Origin: Mycobacterium asiaticum
Lineage (GTDB): Bacteria; Actinomycetota; Actinomycetes; Mycobacteriales; Mycobacteriaceae
Assembly (NCBI RefSeq): GCF_001673315.1
Contig: NZ_LZLQ01000128.1
Coordinates: forward strand, 1 to 52,271
Length of the DNA: 52,271 nt
Reading direction: 5' to 3'
Part shown: piece after piece, positions 8,647 to 19,484 of the stretch
Layout: every line of letters starts with the position of its first letter
Numbering within the stretch: position 1 is the stretch's first letter
Made by a program: the position numbers and the translations under genes
Notes under the pieces: generated by a model
What the model saw: the letters and a program-made list of their open reading frames with translations, nothing else
Told to the model about the DNA's origin: nothing
The model's database searches: none

Positions 8647-9195
8647 TCAGGAGATGGTGATCGACTCGATAACGACGGGCTCAGTCGGGCGGTCGTTGCC
8701 GTCAGTGGCCGTCGAGGAGATCGTGTCGACGACCCCCTGCGAGTCCGCATCGATGACCTCGCCGAAAATCGTGTGGCGGCGGTTGAGGTGCGGGGTCGGT
8801 CCGACAGTGATGAAGAACTGCGAGCCGTTGGTGCCCGGGCCGGCGTTGGCCATCGCGAGCAGGTAGGGCCGGTCGAACTGCAACTCGGGGTGGAACTCGT
8901 CAGCGAACTTGTAGCCCGGACCACCGCGACCGGTCCCGGTCGGGTCGCCGCCCTGGATCATGAAGCCCCGGATCACCCGGTGGAACACCGCGCCATCGTA
9001 GAACGGTCCCGACGGCCCACCCGAGGCGTTCTCCGTCGAGTACTCCTTGGTGCCCTGCGCCAGGCCGACGAAGTTGGCGACGGTCTTCGGCGCGTGGTTG
9101 CCGAACAAGGCGACCTTGATGTCTCCGCGGTTGGTGTGCAGCGTGGCGGTAGCGGTCTGAATGGGGCTGTTAGTCACGGGATCACAGTCTGCCAC
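8647..9195 (-). CDS. ppiA: Cyclophilin-type peptidyl-prolyl isomerase PpiA
   Basis: 182-aa cytosolic cyclophilin that isomerises Xaa-Pro bonds. The GTG start giving (V)ADCDPVTNSP matches the 182-aa M. tuberculosis PpiA; the frame is open further upstream but without family similarity. Cyclophilin signatures appear in order: HTNRGDIKVALFGNHAPKTV (about 20-39), FHRVIRGFMIQGGDPTGTG (catalytic Arg region, about 73-91), GTNGSQFFIT (about 120-129) and HTIFGEVID (about 140-148). Divergent from cwsA over a 130-nt gap and convergent with the PH-domain gene. No signal peptide. Confidence 0.96.
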   Translation of the reverse strand: MADCDPVTNSPIQTATATLHTNRGDIKVALFGNHAPKTVANFVGLAQGTKEYSTENASGGPSGPFYDGAVFHRVIRGFMIQGGDPTGTGRGGPGYKFADEFHPELQFDRPYLLAMANAGPGTNGSQFFITVGPTPHLNRRHTIFGEVIDADSQGVVDTISSTATDGNDRPTEPVVIESITIS

Positions 9196-9325
9196 TACCC
9201 GCGGCTCGGCCCGCAGCCGGTGTCGAGGGACTGCAAAGGTGCGGCGTGCACACAATCGGCCCGCAGGTGTCTTTAGGGTGGCAGTCTGTCCAAATAGGGA
9301 CCGTCGATACAGGAGGAAGCGGCAG

Positions 9326-9754
9326 ATGAGCGAGAAGGCGGAAGCCTCGTTGACCCCGCGCGAGCGACTCACTCGCGGCTTGACCTACTCGGCGGTGGGC
9401 CCGGTGGACGTGACCCGCGGCGTTGTGGGCCTCGGAGTCCAGTCGGCGAACTCGACCGCGACCGAGCTTCGCCGTCGCTACCGGGAGGGACGGCTGGCCC
9501 GGGAACTCGCGGCCGCGCAGGAATCCATCGGCCAGGAGCTGGCGGCGGCCCAGGAAGTGGTTGCCAACCTGCCGCAGCTGCTGCAGGAGGCCCGACGCAA
9601 CCAGCGGCGCAGCAAGAAGCCGTGGCTGATCGCCGGCGCCGCGGGCGTGGTGGTGCTGGCCGGCGGGGCCGTCGCGTTCAGTGTGGTGCGGCGCTCGTCG
9701 CGCCCGGAGCCTTCGCCGCTCCCGCCAAGCGTGGACGTACAGCCGCGGCCGTAA
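9326..9754 (+). CDS. cwsA: Cell wall synthesis protein CwsA
   Basis: 142-aa protein, close to M. tuberculosis CwsA (Rv0008c, 145 aa). CwsA is a single-pass membrane protein reported to bind CrgA and the polar scaffold Wag31 and to help cell-shape control. Visible are a helical cytoplasmic region rich in Ala/Glu/Gln (LARELAAAQESIGQELAAAQEVVANLPQL, about 57-85), a basic patch (RRNQRRSKK), one transmembrane helix (about 100-120) and a short Pro/Ser tail. The ATG is set by AGGAGG at 9311-9316; the longer upstream reading overlaps the ppiA start region and is unlikely. Convergent with the two tRNA genes. Confidence 0.9.
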   Translation: MSEKAEASLTPRERLTRGLTYSAVGPVDVTRGVVGLGVQSANSTATELRRRYREGRLARELAAAQESIGQELAAAQEVVANLPQLLQEARRNQRRSKKPWLIAGAAGVVVLAGGAVAFSVVRRSSRPEPSPLPPSVDVQPRP

Positions 9755-9802
9755 TCCCGACTAGCGGGTGCGGCCGTTGAATGGTGTGGCGCGCTGAATC
9801 TG

Positions 9803-9875
9803 TGGAGCCTAGGGGAATCGAACCCCTGACACCCGCCTTGCAAAGGCGGTGCTCTACCAACTGAGCTAAGGCCCC
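9803..9875 (-). tRNA. alaT: tRNA-Ala (anticodon TGC)
   Basis: 73-nt cloverleaf on the minus strand: GGGGCCT acceptor paired with AGGCTCC, D-arm GCTCAGTTGGTAGAGC, anticodon arm CCGCC-TTTGCAA-GGCGG with TGC, and T-arm with TTCGATT. The discriminator base A is present; CCA is not encoded. Next to tRNA-Ile, as in other mycobacteria. Confidence 0.98.
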
Positions 9876-10038
9876 TCGTGGTGGTCAGGTGCTTGACCGG
9901 AGGTTGGATCGGGCGCCACGTGCCACACTTCGACGTCCCGCCGCGACCGCACCGCGGCCGCAGTCGCCGCACCTACGGCAGCGGCCGCTGCCAGCGGCAA
10001 GGTGAACTTCACACGACGTCTTGACGGGCACATGGTCG

Positions 10039-10112
10039 TGGGCCTAGGAGGACTCGAACCTCCGACCTCTTCGTTATCAGCGAAGCGCTCTAACCGCCTG
10101 AGCTATAGGCCC
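10039..10112 (-). tRNA. ileT: tRNA-Ile (anticodon GAT)
   Basis: 74-nt cloverleaf on the minus strand: GGGCCTA acceptor paired with TAGGCCC, D-arm GCTCAGGCGGTTAGAGC, anticodon arm CTTCG-CTGATAA-CGAAG with GAT, and T-arm GGAGG-TTCGAGT-CCTCC. CCA is not encoded. It lies upstream of tRNA-Ala in transcription order, after the DUF3566 gene. Confidence 0.98.
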
Positions 10113-10178
10113 GTACTGCGCGTACGGCCGAGCGACGAGATTACCGCACTGGCCGCCCGACTCCCAAAACGCATCCAC

Positions 10179-11069
10179 CTAGTCTCGGTCCGCCAGCGTC
10201 ACTTCGATACCGCCGATCAGATCCGTCGTCAGGTTGTAGACGAACGCGGCGATGGTGGCCATGGCGGTCATCAGAACGATGTTGACCAATCCGATCAGCA
10301 CGGCGCCGCCGAAGATGGTTCCGCTGGAGACAAGTTCACCGCTGCTGCCGCTGGTGTTGTTCAACAGGTCGCCCACGTTGCTGTTGAGCTTGGCCCACAC
10401 GCCCATTCCGCCGAGCACCAGGTAGAGGAACGCGACCGCGATCATCCAGACGAAGAACAGCGCCACCGACAGCAGCAGCGACACCTTCAGGGTGCTCCAC
10501 GGGTCGATGCGCCGGATCTGCATGTTCGCCCGAACCGGCCCGCGGGCACGTCGAGAGCCCACCTGCACCCGTGATTCGCGGGCTTCGCTGGCCGCCGCTC
10601 GACTGCCGGTCCCCGAGGAACTCGGGGTTTCCGCCGCCCGCTCAGTGGCGGGCTTGCGTTGCTCGCTGCGTTGCGACGCCCGCGGGATGGGACCGGACAG
10701 GTCCGGCAACTCGCTGGCGTAGGCCTCAGCAGGTGAGTTTTCGCTGCGCACGGGTGGGACCTCCGCCTGTGAAGTGGACGGTGCGGACGTACCGGTGATG
10801 AAGCGGTTCAGCCGAGCCTCCGATGAGGCAGGCGGCCGGACATCGGGGGGCAGATCGGTCGTTGGCCGGTGCCCTGATTGCGCCCCGGATTGCGGCCCGG
10901 GTTGTGATGAGGCCCGGGCCGCTCCGCGCTGCCAAGGCGGTGAATCCGCGGCATCCGGCACGCGGCCGGGACCGGTCGAGGCCCGGTGCGCTCCGGCACG
11001 TTCGGCCGCCCCGTCGCCGTTCGGGTTGTCACCCTGACTGGGGGCGCCCGGCTCGTTCGGTGAACTCAC
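10179..11069 (-). CDS. DUF3566 transmembrane protein (Rv0007-like)
   Basis: 296-aa protein. The first 185 residues are a low-complexity Pro/Ser/Gly/Arg-rich cytoplasmic region. The C-terminal DUF3566 domain (about 190-296) starts with MQIRRIDPWSTLKVS, followed by two transmembrane helices (about 200-222 and 253-280) separated by an outside stretch (VWAKLNSNVGDLLNNTSGS). Orthologous to M. tuberculosis Rv0007 (304 aa) by position and strong C-terminal agreement. Function unknown. It is the last protein-coding gene downstream of gyrB-gyrA and is separated from gyrA by a hairpin, so it may have its own promoter in the 72-nt gap. Confidence 0.88.
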   Translation of the reverse strand: MSSPNEPGAPSQGDNPNGDGAAERAGAHRASTGPGRVPDAADSPPWQRGAARASSQPGPQSGAQSGHRPTTDLPPDVRPPASSEARLNRFITGTSAPSTSQAEVPPVRSENSPAEAYASELPDLSGPIPRASQRSEQRKPATERAAETPSSSGTGSRAAASEARESRVQVGSRRARGPVRANMQIRRIDPWSTLKVSLLLSVALFFVWMIAVAFLYLVLGGMGVWAKLNSNVGDLLNNTSGSSGELVSSGTIFGGAVLIGLVNIVLMTAMATIAAFVYNLTTDLIGGIEVTLADRD

Positions 11070-11141
11070 CCCGACTCCTAACGTGTGTACTCAAGTAGCT
11101 GAGTCTATGCCGGGATGACAGCGTGCCGATCCACCGCCCGG

Positions 11142-13652
<2,511 letters not shown>

Positions 13653-13685
13653 CTAATCCTCGTCTGATAATCGAAGCGGACTGGT

Positions 13686-15719
13686 TCAGACATCCAGGAA
13701 GCGAACGTCTTTGGCATTGCGGGTGATGAAGCTGCGGCGTGCTTCGACGTCTTCGCCCATCAGGATGGAGAACAGCTCGTCGGCAGCAGCGGCGTCGTCG
13801 AGGGTGATCTGGCGTAAGACGCGGACCGACGGATCCATGGTGGTTTCCCACAACTCCTTGGCGTCCATTTCGCCGAGACCCTTGTAGCGCTGGATGCCGT
13901 CTTCTTTGTTGATTTTGCGCCCCGACTTGAGCCCCGCCTCCAGCAGGCCGTCACGTTCCCGGTCGGAGTAGGCGAACTCCGGTTCGCTGCGCTGCCACTT
14001 CAACTTGTACAACGGCGGTTGCGCCAGGAACACGTGGCCATGCTCGAGGAGAGGACGCATGAACCGGAACAGCAGGGTCAGCAACAACGTCGAAATGTGT
14101 TGTCCGTCAACGTCAGCGTCGGCCATCAACACGATCTTGTGGTAACGCAGCTTGCTGATGTCGAACTCGTCGTGAATGCCGGTACCCAGCGCGGTGATGA
14201 TGGCCTGTACTTCGGTGTTCTTCAGCACCCGGTCGATGCGGGCCTTCTCGACGTTGATGATCTTGCCGCGCAGCGGAAGGATGGCCTGGAACATCGAGTC
14301 GCGGCCGCTCTTGGCCGAGCCGCCGGCCGAGTCACCCTCCACGACATACAATTCCGACTTGCGCGGGTCGGTGGAGCGGCAGTCGGCCAACTTTCCGGGC
14401 AGACCACCGAGGTCGGTGGCGCTTTTGCGCCGCACCAGCTCTCGGGCTTTGCGAGCTGCAAGCCGGGCTTGGGCCGACGATACCGCTTTGTTGACAACAG
14501 TTTTCGCCTCGGAAGGGTTCGCCTCGAACCAGTGGGTGAGTTGTTCGTTGCACACCTTCTGCACGAACGACTTCACCTCGGTGTTGCCCAGCTTCGTTTT
14601 GGTCTGACCCTCGAACTGGGGCTCGGCGACCTTGACCGAGATGACCGCGGCCAGTCCCTCGCGGATGTCGTCACCGGTGAGGTTGGGGTCTTTGTCTTTC
14701 AGGAGCTTCTTGTCTTTGGCGTACTTGTTCACCACCGACGTCAAGGCGCTGCGGAAACCCTCTTCGTGGGTGCCACCCTCGTGGGTGTTGATGGTGTTGG
14801 CGAAGGTGTGCACCGACTCCGAATATCCGCCGTTCCACTGCATCGCAATCTCGACTTCATGTCCGGTGCCCTTGCCGTCGAAGTCGATGACGCTCTGCTG
14901 AATGGGGCTCTTGGTTCGATTGATGTGCTTGACGAAATCCACCAGCCCGCCGGGGTAGTGGAAGCTGCGGTGCTTCACCTTGTGGGGCGCCTTCGACTCG
15001 GCCGCCTTCTCTTCGGCGGACTTGGGCGCCTCAGCGGTGTCGCTGACCACTTCGTCGACGACCTCGTCCTGCGCCACCCGCTCGTCGGTGAGGTTGATGG
15101 TGAGGCCCTTGTTCAGGAATGCCATTTCTTGGAGCCGCCGTGCGACGGTCTCGAAGTCGTACTCGGTGGTCTCGAAAATCTCGGGATCGGCCCAGAACCG
15201 GATGGTGGTGCCGGTCTTCTTGGTCGCTTCGCCCTGTTTCAGCGTGCCCGGCACGGCGTGATCGTAGAACTGTGACCACTCGTGACCGTCACGCTTGATG
15301 TCGACCTCGAGGCGAGTGGAGAGGGCATTCACCACCGACACACCGACACCGTGCAACCCGCCGCTGACCGTGTATCCGCTGTTCTCTCCGCCGAATTTGC
15401 CACCCGCATGCAGCTGGGTCATCACCACGTCGACGGTCGGTGCCCCGGTCGCGTGCATGGCCACCGGAATCCCGCGTCCGTCATCAGCGACTTCCACGCT
15501 TCCGTCATCAAGTAGGCGCACGTCGACCTTGCTGGCATAACCCGCCATCGCTTCGTCCACCGAGTTGTCCACCACCTCCCAGATGAGGTGGTGCAAACCG
15601 CGCTCACCGGTGGAGCCGATGTACATGCCCGGACGTTTGCGGACGGCCTCCAGGCCTTCCAGAACTGTGATGGCGGAAGCGCCGTATTCGTTTTGTGCCT
15701 TCTTCTTCTGGGCAGCCAC
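13686..15719 (-). CDS. gyrB: DNA gyrase subunit B
   Basis: 677-aa ATPase subunit of gyrase (675 aa in M. tuberculosis). The GHKL ATPase domain has EVVDNSVDEAMAG (about 47-59), the DDGRGIPV turn (about 78-85) and GLHGVGVSVVNALS (about 120-133). A transducer domain follows with a charged stretch (AEEKAAESKAPHKVK) found in actinobacterial GyrB. The TOPRIM domain starts at SELYVVEGDSAGGSAKSGRD (about 456-475) and has the metal site DADVDGQH (about 535-542). Start is a GTG, with AAGGAGAGC about 13 nt upstream. The 245-nt gap to dciA upstream probably carries the gyrBA promoter. Confidence 0.98.
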   Translation of the reverse strand: MAAQKKKAQNEYGASAITVLEGLEAVRKRPGMYIGSTGERGLHHLIWEVVDNSVDEAMAGYASKVDVRLLDDGSVEVADDGRGIPVAMHATGAPTVDVVMTQLHAGGKFGGENSGYTVSGGLHGVGVSVVNALSTRLEVDIKRDGHEWSQFYDHAVPGTLKQGEATKKTGTTIRFWADPEIFETTEYDFETVARRLQEMAFLNKGLTINLTDERVAQDEVVDEVVSDTAEAPKSAEEKAAESKAPHKVKHRSFHYPGGLVDFVKHINRTKSPIQQSVIDFDGKGTGHEVEIAMQWNGGYSESVHTFANTINTHEGGTHEEGFRSALTSVVNKYAKDKKLLKDKDPNLTGDDIREGLAAVISVKVAEPQFEGQTKTKLGNTEVKSFVQKVCNEQLTHWFEANPSEAKTVVNKAVSSAQARLAARKARELVRRKSATDLGGLPGKLADCRSTDPRKSELYVVEGDSAGGSAKSGRDSMFQAILPLRGKIINVEKARIDRVLKNTEVQAIITALGTGIHDEFDISKLRYHKIVLMADADVDGQHISTLLLTLLFRFMRPLLEHGHVFLAQPPLYKLKWQRSEPEFAYSDRERDGLLEAGLKSGRKINKEDGIQRYKGLGEMDAKELWETTMDPSVRVLRQITLDDAAAADELFSILMGEDVEARRSFITRNAKDVRFLDV

Positions 15720-15964
15720 GGTCGGAATGCTCTCCTTGGGGTTGCATGCGCGCGGTTCATCTCACCGCAGCGGTCGCATCCATGTCACTCTACCGTGGAC
15801 CACCGTCAGGACCGATTTTGCGGGCGCGTTTCTACCCATCTGATTGCGCCGTGCGCTCAATATCTTCGTTGTGGCCGCGTCCCGACCTGCCGGACGCGGG
15901 TGAGTTAATTTCTGGCGGCTCTCAGAGCGCGGCCGAAACCCGGTCTCCGAGCCGTCGACCGTCC

Positions 15965-16582
15965 TCAACCATAGGTGTCGCGCGGGCCTCGGCCGGCGAT
16001 GTGCCGGGGGCCTTTACGCCACGACGGCGTCGCCGGGCCGGTGATCCTCAGCGACGTCACGACGCCGTTGCCGACCGCGGCGGCGATCTTAGCCAACAGC
16101 TGTCCCTGCATGAGCCGAAGCTGGGTCGCCCACGCTGTCGATTCGGCCGTCACGCTCAACACCCCGTCTTTGAGGCCAGCCGGTGTCGCGTGCTCGGCGA
16201 TCTGCTCGCCGACGACTGTGGGCCAGTGCCCGAAGACCGTGCCCTCGGCAACGTGCGTCGTCCAGCCCTGCTGCTTGGCCAGATTGCGGGTGAGCCGACC
16301 CAACGGTTGGGGGTCACGTCCGTCCGGTCCGGGCCCGGACCAACTGCGCCGCCCGCCGGCGACGCGTCGGCCGGGGACCGGGGCGTTGCGGCCTCGTCCG
16401 GCGTCCTGTCCTCGGGACCGGGCAGCGGCGCGGGCATCTTCCAACGTCCGTCGGACCAAGTCGATGCCGCGCAGCTCGTCCTGACCCGCTGCATCGCTCC
16501 GGCCCACCGCATCGCTCCGGCCCGCTGCATCGTCCCGGCCCACCGCGTCGCCCCCGCCCACCGCGTCGTCGGGCCCGGTCAT
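15965..16582 (-). CDS. dciA: DciA-type helicase-loading protein (DUF721, Rv0004-like)
   Basis: 205-aa DUF721/DciA protein. DciA proteins interact with the replicative helicase DnaB and help load it where DnaC/DnaI is absent. The conserved C-terminal half contains LAKQQGWTTHVAEGTVFGHWPTVVG.., then ESTAWATQLRLMQGQLLAKI and the end WRKGPRHIAGRGPRDTYG, as in M. tuberculosis Rv0004. The N-terminal ~35 residues are a degenerate repeat of six-residue units (GRDDAA, GRSDAV, GRSDAA), encoded by an 18-bp tandem repeat not expected in the family. The ATG overlaps the recF stop (ATGA), placing it in the dnaN-recF-dciA cluster. Confidence 0.9.
   Translation of the reverse strand: MTGPDDAVGGGDAVGRDDAAGRSDAVGRSDAAGQDELRGIDLVRRTLEDARAAARSRGQDAGRGRNAPVPGRRVAGGRRSWSGPGPDGRDPQPLGRLTRNLAKQQGWTTHVAEGTVFGHWPTVVGEQIAEHATPAGLKDGVLSVTAESTAWATQLRLMQGQLLAKIAAAVGNGVVTSLRITGPATPSWRKGPRHIAGRGPRDTYG
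16474..16563. repeat. 18-bp tandem repeat in the dciA N-terminus
   Basis: Five degenerate 18-bp units begin at 16474, 16492, 16510, 16528 and 16546. The best pair is CATCGCTCCGGCCCACCG against CATCGCTCCGGCCCGCTG. The period is a multiple of three and keeps the dciA frame, producing repeated GRSDA(V/A)-type residues. Confidence 0.8.
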
Positions 16583-17745
16583 GCCTGCACCGCCGACACC
16601 GTCGAGACCGGCCCTGCGTCACTGTCCCGCAGCTCGACATGTATGCGCGCCGCGTCCCAACCCTCGGGTATGTCTTCTTCCACCGCCGCGGTCACCAACA
16701 CCTGCTCGGCGGACTCGGCGACTTTGGCCAGTGCGTGCCGGCGTTTGGTATCCAGCTCGGCGAAGACGTCGTCCAACAACAGCACCGGTTCACCGCCGTC
16801 GGCGCGCAACAACTCGTAGGCCGCCAGCCGCAACGCCACGGCGAACGACCAGGATTCACCATGGCTGGCAAAACCTTTCGCAGGCTGCTCACCGAGTCGC
16901 AGCTCCAGGTCGTCTCGGTGCGGCCCCACCAGGCAGACCCCCCGCTCCAATTCGGCGTCGCGGCGGGCCGCGAGCGCGGTCAACAGGGTGGCTTCCAACG
17001 TTTCGCGATCGGCAACTCCGTCGGCACCGGGTACCACCGCGTCCGTGCTGGCGCGGTAATGGATTGCCGCCGAACGAGATTCGGGAGCCAGCACTTGGTA
17101 GGCCTTCTCCACTTCGGGTGCCAGCTCAGTCACCAGTTCAATCCGTGCCGCCATCAACTGGGCGCCGTGTTCGGCCAACCTCGCGTCCCACACGTCCAGG
17201 GTGTCCAGCGCGCTGAGGTCGCCGCGAAACCGGGCACCGGACAAGGACTTCAGCAATGCGGTGCGTTGACGCAGCGACTTGTCGTAATCGGCGCGCACCC
17301 CGGCGATGGTGGGCCGGCGCAGTGTTGCCAAGTCATCGAGATAACGCCGCCGGTCAGCGGGATCACCGCGAACCAGGGAGAGGTCCTCCGGGGCGAACAG
17401 CACTGCGCGCAACACCCCGACGATCTCGCGGGTACTGCGTACCGGTGACCGGTTCAGCCGGGCCTTGTTCGCACGGCCGGCGGCGATCTCGAGGTCCACG
17501 GCACACTCTCTGCCGTCGTTGACCACGATCGTCGACACCACCGCACGATCGGCGCCGGTGCGGATCAGTGGCGCGTCGGTACCCACCCGATGTGAGCCGA
17601 GGGTAGCCGAATACCACAGTGCTTCAACAACATTGGTTTTCCCGAAGCCGTTCGGGCCGACGAATACCGTGCGGCCCGGCGCCAGGTCCAGTTCCACGCG
17701 TGCCCAGGACCGGAAGTCCCGTAACGCCAAATGCCGGACGTACAC
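16579..17745 (-). CDS. recF: DNA repair and recombination ATPase RecF
   Basis: 388-aa SMC/ABC-like ATPase that helps load RecA at single-strand gaps. Walker A is GPNGFGKT with Lys36. The ABC signature region is around SHGESWSFAVALRLAAYELL (about 294-313) and Walker B is PVLLLDDVFAELD (about 321-333). Length matches the family (385 aa in M. tuberculosis). Lies 20 nt after dnaN and its stop overlaps the dciA ATG, so dnaN-recF-dciA are probably one transcript. Confidence 0.97.
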   Translation of the reverse strand: MYVRHLALRDFRSWARVELDLAPGRTVFVGPNGFGKTNVVEALWYSATLGSHRVGTDAPLIRTGADRAVVSTIVVNDGRECAVDLEIAAGRANKARLNRSPVRSTREIVGVLRAVLFAPEDLSLVRGDPADRRRYLDDLATLRRPTIAGVRADYDKSLRQRTALLKSLSGARFRGDLSALDTLDVWDARLAEHGAQLMAARIELVTELAPEVEKAYQVLAPESRSAAIHYRASTDAVVPGADGVADRETLEATLLTALAARRDAELERGVCLVGPHRDDLELRLGEQPAKGFASHGESWSFAVALRLAAYELLRADGGEPVLLLDDVFAELDTKRRHALAKVAESAEQVLVTAAVEEDIPEGWDAARIHVELRDSDAGPVSTVSAVQA

Positions 17746-17765
17746 CTACCTCGACGCCTCAGCGA

Positions 17766-18962
17766 TCAACCCGGCAACCGCACCGGCATCAGCAGATACA
17801 CGTAATCCGTTGGCACTGCCGGGAACGGACCATTGCCCGAGGGCACCGCGTCTTCGGCTGACGCCGGCCGCAGCAAGGCCGGCTTGCCCGGCGTGGTGAA
17901 TCCGAACGACACCCGTTGGGAGTGCAGCGAACCCAGTCCGTCGGTCAGGTACGTCGGGTTGAACGCGATCGTCAGCGGCTCCCCGGCATAGTCGACGACG
18001 AGGTCTTCCTCGGCACGACCGACGTCGTCCGCGCCCGCTGACAGCCGCAACATTCCGTCGGCGAATTCCATCCGGACCTGTGCACCCCGGTCGGCGACCA
18101 ATGCCACCAACTTGATCGCTTCGGTCAATTCGGCCACGTCAATGGTGGCCACCGCGGTGTGCTCAGCCGGCAGCAACTGCCGGAACTTGGGGAATTCGGC
18201 GTCCAGCAGCCGGGTGGTGCTGCGTTTGCCGTTACCGCTGATGCCGAGCAGTCCGTCTTTCCCGACCCCCGACCCGGCGCCCAGCGACAACCGGACTTCC
18301 GAGCCGTCGGTTCCGGCTTTGGCCGCCTCGGCCAGCGTCTTGGCCGGCACCAGCACCGATGCCTCGATATCCGGCGACAACGCCGACCAGGTCAGCTCAC
18401 GTACCGCCAACCGGAACCGGTCGGTCGCCGCCAACACCACCGATTCACCCGAAATCTCCATCCGGATGCCGGTCAGCATCGGCAGGGTGTCGTCCCGGCC
18501 GGCCGCGATCGCGACCTGGCCGATGGCTTCGGCGAACAACTCCGCGGGCAGAGTACCGGTCTCTTCGGGCAGTGCGGGCAGCGTCGGGTAATCCTCGACG
18601 GCCATCGTCGGTAGCGAAAACCGGGCACTTCCGCAGGTCAGCGCGACCCGGTTGCCGTCGACGTAGAAATCCACGGGTTTGTTGGGCAACGCCCTGGTGA
18701 TATCGGACAACAACCGCCCCGACACCAAAACGCTTCCCGGGGAGGCTATTTCGGCCGCAACCTGGACCTCCGCGGAAACCTCGTAGTCGAACCCGGAGAT
18801 CGTCAGACCGTCATCGGAACCGGTGAGCAGCACACCGGACAGCACCGGCACGGTGGGCCGGGACGGCAGGTTTTTGGCCACCCACGAGACAGCTTCGGCG
18901 AAGGACTCCCGCACCAACCGAAATTTCAAGTCGGTGACAGCCCGTGTAGTAGCCGCGTCCAT
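17766..18962 (-). CDS. dnaN: DNA polymerase III beta sliding clamp
   Basis: 398-aa beta clamp (402 aa in M. tuberculosis), a head-to-tail dimer ring that tethers DNA polymerase and other proteins. Three successive clamp domains fit: about 1-130 (LPSRPTVPVLSGVLLTGSDDGL), 140-260 (AGRDDTLPMLTGIRMEISGE, ATDRFRLAVRE) and 270-398. It ends with the clamp hallmark DYVYLLMPVRLPG. The ATG start gives MDAATTRAVTDLKFRL, like the known start. It is separated from dnaA by the 522-bp oriC-type region and followed closely by recF. Confidence 0.98.
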   Translation of the reverse strand: MDAATTRAVTDLKFRLVRESFAEAVSWVAKNLPSRPTVPVLSGVLLTGSDDGLTISGFDYEVSAEVQVAAEIASPGSVLVSGRLLSDITRALPNKPVDFYVDGNRVALTCGSARFSLPTMAVEDYPTLPALPEETGTLPAELFAEAIGQVAIAAGRDDTLPMLTGIRMEISGESVVLAATDRFRLAVRELTWSALSPDIEASVLVPAKTLAEAAKAGTDGSEVRLSLGAGSGVGKDGLLGISGNGKRSTTRLLDAEFPKFRQLLPAEHTAVATIDVAELTEAIKLVALVADRGAQVRMEFADGMLRLSAGADDVGRAEEDLVVDYAGEPLTIAFNPTYLTDGLGSLHSQRVSFGFTTPGKPALLRPASAEDAVPSGNGPFPAVPTDYVYLLMPVRLPG

Positions 18963-19484
18963 TGCGTCCCTTCACCCAAGTGAGTTTCCAGCGTGCCCAG
19001 CTCCCCCGCCGGCGTTGGGGACTCTCGCGACGGAACGCCGATGGCAGAGGATTCGCCACGACGACCGCAACGTCGGTCGAACAACAACCGTAGAGCTTCT
19101 CGGGCCAACTTGAAAGCTAATCGTGAACGGCGACAACCCTGGTTTGGGGGCGGTCCGTGGACGCCTCCCAGCGAGTGTCCCCAGGGGTGTACTTCAAAGA
19201 AGAAACAACGAAGAGATCTCAATATCAGTATTAAGGGGTGTGCAATCTGGGGACAGCATGGCCTTGTCGCAGTTCGGGGGCACGCCGGGTTGTGGAGCAC
19301 GACGTGGACGGTTGTGGGAGTGCTGTTGGCCGATTGGGGATTCAGTAGCGCGCTACACCGGACGGCCAGTGCTGCACTGGAGTTTGAACGGTTTCTGCAC
19401 AGGACTACCAACATCGCGGCGCTGATGCGGGTGTGACTCGAGGGAGAGAAGTTTTTTGAAAAAAATGCTGCGCGCAGCGATGAT
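18963..19484. other. Probable replication origin oriC (dnaA-dnaN gap)
   Basis: 522 bp without a convincing gene. In mycobacteria the dnaA-dnaN gap is the functional origin. No perfect DnaA box is present, but there are degenerate matches to TTGTCCACA or its complement: GTGTCCCCA (19175-19183, two mismatches), TGGGGACAG (19248-19256, two), TGTGGAGCA (19291-19299, two) and TTCTGCACA (19393-19401, one with the TT(G/C) variant). A/T-rich stretches at about 19193-19232 and 19451-19466 are candidate unwinding sites in an otherwise GC-rich region. Weak boxes fit the published picture of mycobacterial origins. Confidence 0.85.

Noticed and set aside
14019..15275. 418-aa open frame on the plus strand across gyrB
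   Set aside because: Antisense shadow of gyrB with composition typical of reverse-frame translation.
19123..19425. 100-aa open frame in the oriC gap
   Set aside because: No ribosome-binding site, no recognisable pattern, and the position is the known origin.
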